A stretch of 64,000 nt of DNA from the NCBI GenBank assembly GCA_963682025.1, contig OY821517.1, positions 336,145,144 through 336,209,143 on the forward strand, in the 5' to 3' direction. Of this stretch, positions 55,503 to 64,000 are shown piece by piece. A program made the translations under genes and the position numbers. The DNA comes from Cordilura impudica (lineage: Eukaryota; Arthropoda; Insecta; Diptera; Scathophagidae). How positions within the stretch are numbered: the first letter of the stretch is position 1; the number at the start of each line of letters is the position of its first letter. The notes below the pieces were generated by a model that was not told where the DNA came from, searched no databases, and saw nothing but the letters and a program-made list of their open reading frames with translations.

Positions 55503-57101
55503 CAGTTACCGACAATACAATAGAATCAGTACCAAATTCTGAGTTAAAATCAAAATTTTGACCTAAACTCTTTAAAAACTGTACTTTTTGTAATTAGTTA
55601 TTATAGTCGTAAATCTTAGCTTCAATTACTATTTAATATAATTTGAAAAAATCCGTTTGATTCCGCTAAAATTAAATTTCATGACAATATCACAATCACT
55701 TTGAAAAATAAATTCAAAAATTTGAAATTTTTATTTTATGCGAGTAGGCTTTGCATTTCTTGTTCTTTTTAATTCATGTGAAATGATTTTAATATAAATT
55801 GAGAAACATTCGACTTCAATATGGGACGCGCAAAGCATTGCACTGAAGAAGAAAAAAAAATTATTAAAAACTTTAAAAAGTCGGGACGATCTCAACGGGA
55901 AATTGGAAAATTAATTGGACGATCCCAAACATTAGTTCTTAATGCATTATCTACCCGTAAACCGCTGGGTACCATAGGAAAACCAAGAAAAACAAGCAAA
56001 TGGGAGGATAATTTAATTACCAAAATATCGAAACGCGATCCTTTTAAGTCAGCAGGAGAAATACGGAAGGAAGTTGGTTGCGGGGTTTCTACTAGAACTG
56101 TTCAGAGAAGGCTGGTGGATGTTGGTCTTCATGGTAGAATTTCTAGAAAAGTTCCAATGGTTACCAAAAAACATATTGATGCAAGAAAAAGATTTGCAAT
56201 TAACCACAGGGAATGGTGTGGCCCGGAGAACATTAAAAAGTGGCGAAATGTGTTGTGGACCCATGAATCCAAAATAAACCTGGTTGGCAGTGATGGTAAA
56301 ACGTGGGTTAGACGTCCAATAAATTCAGAACTAAGTCCTCGCTATACGACAAAAACTGTTAAGCATGGTGGTGGAAACATTGTGGTCTGGGGATGTTTTT
56401 CTTGGTATGGTGTGGGTCCAATCTTTTGGATTCAAGAAAATATGGATAAGCATTTGTATGTACACATCCTCGAAAATATAATGAAGCTATATGTTGAATG
56501 GAATATGCCCTTAAAATGGCAATTTCAGCAAGACACCGATCCAAAGCACACTTCAGGTCTTGCTAAAAAATGGTTTGCAAATAACAAAATCGATGTAATG
56601 GAATGGCCCTACCAATCTCTGGATTTAAATCCAATAGAGAATCTCTGGAAAATAGTAAAGGACAAGCTGGGAGCTGGAAAATGTAAAAACAAGACAGAAA
56701 TTTGGGAGAAAATACAAAAAATATGGTACTCGATTCCGCGTTCGACATGTGAGTCCTTGGTTAACTCAATGGTCAAGAGATGTGATGGAGTCATCAAAAA
56801 TAAAGGTTATACAACCAAATATTAAGAAATTTTGTTTTTTAAATAAGTTCTGAAATTTTATAATTTTTTCAAAATGACTGATTCTATTTATTGTCGTTTA
56901 TGTTTATAAGTTTTTTGAATTTTTTGTTGTTTTTAACATTAGTATGTGTTATTACTTTGATTTAAGTTTTGTAAATTTTGTGTACTTATCATTAGTAATA
57001 ATATTGAAATAATTTTTTTTTTAATTTTCAAATTAAGATATGCAGATTTTTAACTTCAATTAAATGCATATGTTGTGATTCTATTGTATTGTCGGTAACT
57101 G
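55503..57101 (+). mobile_element. Tc1-family transposon, structurally complete
   Basis: 1,599 bp with perfect 26-bp inverted ends (CAGTTACCGACAATACAATA...) and TA on both sides (55501-55502, 57102-57103). It holds one unbroken transposase gene. The perfect ends and open frame suggest a young insertion. Confidence 0.92.
55821..56825 (+). CDS. Tc1 transposase, DD34E type with first Asp replaced by His
   Basis: 334 aa from ATG 55821 to TAA 56825, the usual Tc1 length. N-terminal helix-turn-helix (QREIGKLIGRSQTLVLNAL), a GKPRK linker in place of GRPR, a second DNA-binding helix set (VSTRTVQRRLVDVGLHGR), then the DDE domain. Catalytic positions: residue 148 reads His in WTHESKINL where the family has D (consensus SDESKFNL), Asp238 is present in QQDTDPKHTS, and Glu273 in DLNPIENLW; spacing D238-E273 is 34. 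The codon is CAT, one base from GAT. The protein should bind DNA but is not expected to cut it. It needs host transcription; no introns are seen. Confidence 0.92.
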   Translation: MGRAKHCTEEEKKIIKNFKKSGRSQREIGKLIGRSQTLVLNALSTRKPLGTIGKPRKTSKWEDNLITKISKRDPFKSAGEIRKEVGCGVSTRTVQRRLVDVGLHGRISRKVPMVTKKHIDARKRFAINHREWCGPENIKKWRNVLWTHESKINLVGSDGKTWVRRPINSELSPRYTTKTVKHGGGNIVVWGCFSWYGVGPIFWIQENMDKHLYVHILENIMKLYVEWNMPLKWQFQQDTDPKHTSGLAKKWFANNKIDVMEWPYQSLDLNPIENLWKIVKDKLGAGKCKNKTEIWEKIQKIWYSIPRSTCESLVNSMVKRCDGVIKNKGYTTKY

Positions 57102-57165
57102 TATATAATTTTGTCATTCCGTTTTTAATAAGTAGAAAAAAAAACTTTACCCCATCAAATATATA

Positions 57166-58579
57166 CAGCGAGTGACAATACATTGGAAACTTTTATAAAA
57201 TTCTGAATTTGCCAATTTTGTTTGTAATAATTTCGCGTTAAGTCCTAAAATTATAAATAAAATATTTGGTTTGTTAAAAAAAAATCCAATAAAAAAATTG
57301 ATAAACGAAGAAAGGTGTATTCTTAGTGATGCCAAAACAATGAAAACTTTTAAATTTCTATACCAAAGTTGTTAAAAAATAACAATAGAAGATGGTATAC
57401 AAGAAAATGTAGAAAATCTTAACCGTTATTTGAATATTTATAGTTTTTGACGTTTTCTTTGAATTGTTGTTTAAACATAATTTTATTTTTCAATGTTTTG
57501 ATCTTAAGTTTTGTGAAGAGTTAAAAGCCAGAATAACAGATGATTTTACTGCTGGTCTTAACAAAACGAAAAGTTCTGAGAATTATTCTATGAGTTAATA
57601 CATAATTTAAAAATTATCGATAAATATCGTTAAAGAAGAAAGATGACGGACGACTCAACATTTAGATGCAAGCCCCGTAAAATGAGTCAAAACAGGATAA
57701 TTTAATAGCAAGAGGGTTTAAAAATTTCAGAAAATGCTACCTAAATAGGTCATTAAGAATCTGAAACTAAAAATATGTGCTCAAAATTTTTGAATTGATT
57801 CAGATCTTGGTTGTTATCATCCTGTGAGGAATGCACTGATATCAGAGAAAAATTGTTTGCCTCACATAAAATTTGCTAAAGAACACACGAACTGGTCAAG
57901 ACGGAATTGGAATACTCTTCTCTTTTCAGATGAGTCCAAGTTTAATTTAAGAGGCCATGATGGAAGAGCGTTTGTAAAACGACCAAAGGGAAAACGACTA
58001 GACCCAAAAATATACAAATAAAACTATTAAGTTTGGCGGTGGCAATATTATGGTATGGGGTTGCTCTTCGGGCCAAGGAATGGGTCCAATTCGTGTAGTA
58101 AAAGATACTCTAACTGGAATTGAATATGCGCAAATTTTAAATGATATTATGTATACATATGGGGATGAAAATATGCCCCTGGTATGGAAGTTTCAATCTA
58201 ATGCAGTTAGTGTTTTGGAATGGCCAGCCCAATCAATCTGAATACCATAGCAAATCTATGGATATCATCAACAATTAAATTGTTAATGAAGCGGTAGTAA
58301 AAAATAATGGATACCCAACAAAATATTGAAACCAAAAATAGAGGGAAAGTTTTCAATCATTGTACATTAACGTTTTCCAATAGCATAAAAATGAATACTT
58401 TTAAGTTTCGTTATATTTTTCTGAAGTTAAGCTATTTCACGATAATTTTTATTCTTTTTTTAATAAATCAAACAAATTTTTAATTTAATAAAAGTGTTTT
58501 TAATTTTACGATCCAATTGACCGTTGAAGTCGTCAAAAATATATTTTGTTAAAAGTTTCCATTTTACTGTCACTCAATA
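57166..58579 (+). mobile_element. Second Tc1-family transposon, decayed
   Basis: Left end CAGCGAGTGACAATACATTG after TA at 57164-57165; right end CCATTTTACTGTCACTCAAT near 58579. The ends share about 25 of 30 bases in inverted order. It sits 64 bp from the first Tc1, in the same HINE, but belongs to a different family by its ends and protein. Confidence 0.75.
57824..58241 (+). pseudogene. Tc1 transposase remnant
   Basis: Two frames give KFAKEHTNWSRRNWNTLLFS and DESKFNLRGHDG (first catalytic Asp kept), then KFGGGNIMVWGCSSGQGMGP, and VWKFQSNAVSVLEWPAQS. The segment normally carrying the second Asp (QQDNDPKHTS) is deleted between KFQSN and AVSVLEW. Upstream and downstream parts have many stops. 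Confidence 0.8.
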
Positions 58580-59009
58580 TATATTCTTATTACCTATAAC
58601 ATGCGGAGTTGATATAGCGATGTCCGTCTATCCATCTTTGGAACTCACGATCATACGCTCAATAGAATAACTAAGTTGCTCACTCTTACTGAATTTGATT
58701 CATTGATATCCTGAGCAGGTCACTATTTAAAATCATTAAAATCGGCTCAATAGCTCTCGAGATTTCAATGAAAATGTAAAAAAAGTATGATTTTTTTATG
58801 TTGTTCTTGTAATTGTCGTCAACGTAAAGTTTATAATTTGTATGTCATAGTTTTAAGTGTGTTGCAGTTGTGGTCCTTGTAATTTGCTTAATGAGTGTTT
58901 ATGTATCATTATACTCCACATGTCATATTAGTTTAGGCCGATGTTGGCACACTTTATTTAACGTTATCTCAAAGTACATAAATATAAAAATCGCCGATAT
59001 AAAATAATA

Positions 59010-62000
59010 ACACAAGGGAACAATGGTTCTGTTGATTAAGAACTGAATATTGTTTTTAAGGTTATTTGGGACGCTGAATCCAAATCTCTTAAAGCCGTGC
59101 TTACTTTGTTTTTAAATTTTCCAAGTAGTTTTAGAGATATCGTTCAAGTTTTGAAAAAAAAAAATTAAAATTTTTAAAAAAAAAACATTTTTTTTGTTCT
59201 TTAAAAATTCCTAAAAAATAAAAATGGGACAAAAATCACAGTTTTGGTCTACAAACAGTTAGTTAAATATATTTCGAATAAAATGAGCTTTATTTCATTG
59301 CAATCGGTGCACAACTTTTGATTTTGTTCACGATTTACTGAATTGATATAAATCGCGATTTCCATACAAAAATAACATTTTCTAATGTGTAAGTGTTTGT
59401 ATGTAATAAGTTAGTTTTTTATGATTCTAAGAATTAAAAAAATTAAGTAATAAAAAAAGATTATTTCATTTTTATGGTTGCGGTAGCAAACTCATAACGC
59501 CTATAAATTTTATTGTCCCTTTATGACACCTAGTCAGTTCACAGTCAATTAAAGAGAAAAAAGAAAAGTCCACTTGTTTTTATTGATGTGTGGTTTACCG
59601 TTGGTAACGGATGATTTTTTAAAGGAATTCCCCTGAACACATGTGTTCATTCATAAGTGACTGTCAATAAAATTGTGGATATAATTTTTTTTGGTACTTC
59701 AGTAAAAAACTACTAAGTATTTTTATGGGTTCATTCAACCAATTTTTCTCATTCAACAAGTGTTTACGAAAGCGAAAAGTATAACGACAAAAAATATAAA
59801 TCATTTTACATTGAACATTTAATCAGTCAACACAAAAAAGTTCAATTTTGTTCCCGTGTGTTATTTATTGAAAATTGTGTTACTTTGATATATACTTTAA
59901 AATTGTGCAATGGCTACGTCAAGAAACACCTGTAAAATCAATCCCAACTATTTTTGTAACATATGTGGCGAATACACGTTTATAAAAAATAGAAAAAGTG
60001 TGTCAGATTTTATTAAAAAAATTTATTTTGACTACTTCGGATTTACCATGGAAACCCGTGACAAGTACTGGATTCCTAATACTGTATGTAAAAACTGTGT
60101 AGAGTATTTAAGGTTATGGGCAAACAAGCAACGGACCCACTTCAAGTATAAAACACCAATGATCTGGCGGGAACCTTCGAATCATTATGATGATTGTTAT
60201 TTTTGCGCTGTCAACATAACAGGCATTAATAAAACAAACCGGTCTAAATGGATTTATCCTAACGTGTTGTCTATTACCCAACCAGTCCTGTACTCTAGTG
60301 AGGATTCAGAACCACAACCATCTACATCTACACACAATTTCCACGAATTACGACAAAATGTTCCTTCACCAATTTCTGAATTTGGATCAGATGACTTGCA
60401 TTTAGATATTTCTTCTGAACGCGAGCAATTTAATCAGGAGGAGCTTAGTGATTTAGTGAGAGACCTTGGACTTTCTAAAAAAGCATCTGAAATTCTTGCT
60501 TCTCGATTAAAGCAAAAAAATCTGTTAACCCAAGGAACAACAATTTCATACTACCGTAACAGAGAAAAAAACTTACTTCCATTCTTTTCCGAAGACGATG
60601 AATTTGTTTATTGTTCAGATGTTCCTGGTTTAGTAACAGCGATGGGATTAGAGGAGTATGATCCAAATGACTGGCGACTATTTATAGATTCTTCTAAACG
60701 CAGCCTAAAATGTGTACTTCTGCATAACGGTAATAAATTGGGTTCGTTGCCCATTGCACATTCAACTAAAGCTAAAGAAGAATATTCTACAATTGCCTCA
60801 GTTATAAATAAAATAAAGTACAACGAACACCGCTGGCTAATTTGTGTGGATCTAAAAATGGTGAATTTTCTTCTAGGCCAACAAGGTGGCTACACAAAAT
60901 ATCCGTGTTTCATTTGTTTATGGGATAGCAGAGCCAGATCTGAACACTGGAGTAAGAAAGACTGGCCTTCGAGGGAAGCTATGGTTCCAGGAAACCACAA
61001 TATAGTTAATCAACCACTTGTGCCCAGGGATCGCATAATACTGCCACCTCTCCATATCAAGCTAGGACTTATGATACAATTTGTCAAAGCTCTCAACAAG
61101 GACGGTGATTGTTTTTGATATATCAGTAAAAAGTTCAACAATTTGAGTTCGGAGAAACTGAAAGCTGGCATTTTTGATGGCCCTCAAATCAAAAAATTAA
61201 TCAATGATGAAAATTTTAGTAATTCCATGACAGATATTGAAAGAAATGCTTGGAATGAATTTGTTTGGATAGTGCGCAATTTCCTGGGAAACAAAAAGGG
61301 TGAGCACTATTCGGACCACGTGGATAACATGTTGTCACATTTCAAGCAGCTTGGTTGTAATATGAGCATTAAGGTGCACTACCTACACAGTCATTTGGAT
61401 TGTTTCCCTGAAAATCTTGGAGACTTCAGTGAAGAACAAGGTGAACGTTTCCATCAAGATATCCGCACTATAGAGGAGCGGTACCAGGGTCACTGGGATA
61501 AGCATATGATGGCGGACTATTGCTGGAGCATTAAAACAAATCCCTCTAAACAAGGTTATTTAAGAAAATCTTATAAAATTTTTCGATGAGTTGTAATTAC
61601 ATTGTAATATTTGTGTATTAAAATTTTTTATTTTTCTTTAAAATTCTCTTTTTGTGTTAAATTAAAAAGTATAGCTGACCATAAAAATGAAATAATCTTT
61701 TTTTATTACTTAATTTTTTTAATTCTTAGAATCATAAAAAACTAACTTATTACATACAAACACTTACACATTAGAAAATGTTATTTTTGTATGGAAATCG
61801 CGATTTATATCAATTCAGTAAATCGTGAACAAAATCAAAAGTTGTGCACCAATTGCAATGAAATAAAGCTCATTTTATTCGAAATATATTTAACTAACTG
61901 TTTGTAGACCAAAACTGTGATTTTTGTCCCATTTTTATTTTTTAGGAATTTTTAAAGAACAAAAAAAATGTTTTTTTTTTTTTAAATTTTAATTTTTTTT

Positions 62001-62304
62001 TCAAAACTTGAACGATATCTCTAAAACTACTTGGAAAATTTAAAAACAAAGTAAGCACGGCTTTAAGAGAATATTGTTTGCGAGTTTCGGATTTTTTTTT
62101 TAATTTAATATGGTGAACCGTTTTCAAGTTATTCCAATATATGTAGCGGAAGTGCCTTAATTTTGAACATAACGGTATATCTCGAAAAGTCGAGCTGATA
62201 GAAAAAAACCAAGTGCAGATTTGAAATCAGCGACCTCAAATTAGTAAAAATTTGCTATAAATTTCAAATCAACACAAAAAAAGTTCAATTTTGTTCCCTT
62301 GTGT
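59010..62304 (+). mobile_element. Unclassified DNA-transposon-like element with long inverted ends
   Basis: Ends ACACAAGGGAACAA and TTGTTCCCTTGTGT. Inverted similarity extends through about 450 bp on the left (59010-59465) and 617 bp on the right (61688-62304); the left arm lacks about 170 bp that the right arm has. The flanks are AATAATA-rich, so the target duplication is ambiguous. It contains one 560-codon reading frame (59910-61589). I cannot assign a superfamily. Confidence 0.65.
59910..61589 (+). pseudogene. Zinc-finger protein of the unclassified element, one in-frame TGA
   Basis: One frame from ATG 59910 to TGA 61587-61589, interrupted only by TGA at 61116-61118 inside DGDCF-stop-YISKKF. 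The N-terminus has a Cys4-type finger (YFCNICGEYTF ... CKNCVEYLRLW) and a second pair CYFC. The middle includes DPNDWRLFIDSSKRSLKCVL, RWLICVDLKMVNFLLGQQGG and YPCFICLWDSRARSEHW. The C-terminus has MSIKVHYLHSHLDCFPENLG, EEQGERFHQDI and HMMADYCWSIK. D in LICVDLK, D in SHLDCF and E in EEQGERF could form a DDE-type triad (inference only). I recall closely similar uncharacterised proteins in many copies in arthropod genomes. Function unproven. Confidence 0.6.
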
Positions 62305-62450
62305 AATAATAATAATAATAATAATAAAATAGTATATTTCCATAAAAAAGTACACAGCTATTTATAAAAAATTAAATAATAAAAATTAATCAGATTTTCA
62401 TAATTTTTTTGCAACACTTTTATATTTGATTTTGAAAATATAATCGAACA
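62305..62450. other. ATA-rich gap after the unclassified element
   Basis: A short (AAT)n run continues from the element edge, then plain AT-rich DNA without features. Confidence 0.3.
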
Positions 62451-62534
62451 CCCGGCTGCCGTTAAAAAGTATTTCTCTTAGGTCTCTTCCGAAGGGATCT
62501 TAATTATTTTTCCACTCTTACAATAGAAAACCAG

Positions 62535-63187
62535 AGAAGAAAATTATAGTCGGTCTATACCGACTATGCGATACCCTATACCATGGTCTTAGGTCCAACT
62601 AATTGGGTATAGAAATTAAGCATAAACAAAATCTAAGTGGAATTTTTCTTATTTTATTTGCCTGCAGATCTGACAAAGTTCATATCGGATGCTATGGGGA
62701 CTAAAGTGACTTATTTTTTGCAAAAACATATAGAAATCAAATTTGAAAAAAATCTGTGCAATATTTTTGTTTTTGATAGGATTAAATGAAGATTGGAAAG
62801 TAGTTTTATATGGGGCTATGACTAGGATTGGTCCTATAGGGTGTATTTTTCACCTACTGATTAATGGATATAATAAACATACATAAACCTGATTTGACCG
62901 ACATCTATATGATCATTTGGATCTTATGGCAATTTAAGTCGATTTATAGGGTTAATTTGTATGGGGACTAGGTCTGAACTTGTACCGATTTTCATTAATT
63001 TCAATAGCGTTCATGCTATGGCTGCTAAAAGTTTCTATACCAAATTTCGTTAAACACATACACGGATAGACGGACGGACGGACATCGCTAAATCGCCTCA
63101 GAAAGTAATTCAGAGAGTGAATCTGAGTCGATCGGTATAATAAAAGATGGGTCTAGGTCAAACATCATATTGTTATAGGGTATAATA
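62535..63187 (-). mobile_element. HINE type B copy 4
   Basis: Hairpin AGTCGGTCTATACCGACT (perfect palindrome apart from none) at the 3' end, the GTCCGTCCGTC core near 63075 and a decayed 5' end near 63187. More diverged than the other three copies. As at 53536, a type C repeat end (62453-62530) adjoins its 3' end. Confidence 0.7.
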
Positions 63188-63317
63188 ATGCAATATTTCA
63201 GATTTTATAATTAATCTAACCCATAATATATATAAGGAAACCCAAAGAACAAACAATATGGCTCATCTTCCACCTCGTGAAATAAACAATCAAAAAACTG
63301 AATAATATTTCTGATAA

Positions 63318-63462
63318 TGAAATAACTATCGTATACAAAAACGTCCGAGGAATAAATTCTAAATTATGTAAATTGTTTATTGAAAGCTTCGATTTTTCAC
63401 AACTTACTATTATTTTTACGGAAACCTGGCTGAGCGAAAAAATCTTTAACGATGAAATTTTA
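63318..63462 (+). mobile_element. LINE endonuclease N-terminal fragment
   Basis: ITIVYKNVRGINSKLCKLFI then LTIIFTETWLSEKIFNDEIL matches the start of the AP-endonuclease domain of Jockey/CR1 LINEs (N.RGI..K, ETWL). It is cut at about 63460 by the tail of an opposed LINE. Confidence 0.7.
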
Positions 63463-64000
63463 TTTATTTATTTTATTTAATTCAACTGGTAATACAAAAA
63501 GCCTTATCGGCCAAAAAATAAAGTATTACAAAGCAAATATATAATTCACTATGTCAACTACATAACATATTTTTAATAACCTTATATGTAACTTAAACTA
63601 ATTATGTATGACATATTTAAATTCAATTAAATGTAGACGTATGGCTCCAAACCCAAAAACATCACAAAATCCCTTAATAAATAGAAAAAACTAAAAAACT
63701 AAGTCCCAGCCAGAGAGCGATTAAAATGATTTAACAGCATTTTCTTGTAAATATTTTTTGAACTAGAAAAATATCTTAGTGCAAGAGGCAGTTCGTTCCA
63801 AGTTCTCGCAACCCTAATTAAAAATGAATGTGTGAAAACTTCATAATGAATGAGAGGTATTAAAATTTGAGGATTTCGAGACGAATGCAAAAAGCTAAAG
63901 TTATTACATAAATCAATAGGAACACCACATTTAAGTGTTTTAAAAAAGCAAAGTAAAGTGCGTAGCATTAAATAATTTTCAAAGGTACATCCTAAAAATT
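63460..64000 (-). mobile_element. LINE 3' end (C-terminal RT part and AAAT tail), runs off the window
   Basis: The minus strand from 63998 to 63699 encodes TLLCFFKTLKCGVPIDLCNN, SRNPQILIPLIH and FLIRVARTWNELPLAL, the same C-terminal region as the LINEs at 28445 and 35500. A UTR and an AAAT-type tail end at about 63460, inside the endonuclease fragment of another LINE. Confidence 0.8.

Larger units (their letters stand above)
55466..59009 (+). mobile_element. HINE type A remnant carrying two Tc1 insertions
   Basis: Its pieces are in HINE order: TATACCCTCCACACCAGTGT and GAGGGTATATG (55466-55500), TTTGTCATTCCGTTTTTAAT and ACCCCATCAAATATA (57104-57163), then TATATTCTTATTACC, GATATAGCGATGTCCGTCT and ATCGCCGATATAAAAT (58580-59009). 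Tc1 copies separate the three pieces, and the 59010-62304 element follows. Confidence 0.65.

Overview
The window looks like AT-rich, transposon-dense chromosomal DNA of a higher fly, probably a calyptrate (blowfly or housefly type). This is inferred from three things. The one intact host gene has the dipteran form of Nup358. It carries a 69-bp intron beside introns of more than 11 kb. Many repeats resemble the DINE-1/INE-1 (Helentron-derived, 'HINE') elements known from Drosophila, with ATACCC sub-terminal repeats and a GTCC/GTCY core. The genus cannot be named from sequence reading alone.

The host gene is Nup358 (RanBP2) on the minus strand, from ATG 38461 to stop 4379. I could place five coding exons: 38461-38390, 25573-24536, 24466-18809, 7176-5382 and 4674-4379. 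All junctions are GT-AG and all phases agree, giving 8,859 nt or 2,952 aa. The order is N-terminal TPR region, coiled coil and Q/P-rich linkers, two Ran-binding domains, four RanBP2-type zinc fingers, a third Ran-binding domain, FG repeats and a fourth Ran-binding domain. There is no cyclophilin domain. Introns 1 (12.8 kb) and 3 (11.6 kb) are almost entirely nested mobile elements; intron 3 splits the third Ran-binding domain.

Layout: 1-3993 is gene-free with small inverted-repeat elements. 4379-25573 holds Nup358 exons 5 to 2, with intron 3 (7177-18808) filled by Jockey/CR1-like LINE fragments, MITEs, a mariner remnant and short tandem arrays. 25574-38389 is intron 1: a 4.3-kb HINE (27257-31515) with LINE and mariner-type insertions inside, a split LINE, and MITEs. 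38390-38461 is exon 1. From 38462 to the end there is no intact host gene. That part holds a broken golgin-45-like pseudogene split by a second HINE in the opposite orientation, a kinase fragment resembling Mps1/TTK, a piggyBac with three in-frame stops, a Helitron with canonical ends, further HINEs, a Tc1 with an unbroken transposase that lacks its first catalytic Asp, a decayed second Tc1, and a 3.3-kb unclassified element with long terminal inverted repeats and a 560-codon reading frame.

The most unusual items are the unclassified element at 59010-62304, the pair of opposed HINE copies that bracket the Nup358 start exon, the two HINE families sharing a 3' hairpin plus ACTTGTT ending, the nested GC-rich inverted-repeat element inside the Helitron, and the intact but apparently catalytically dead Tc1 transposase.
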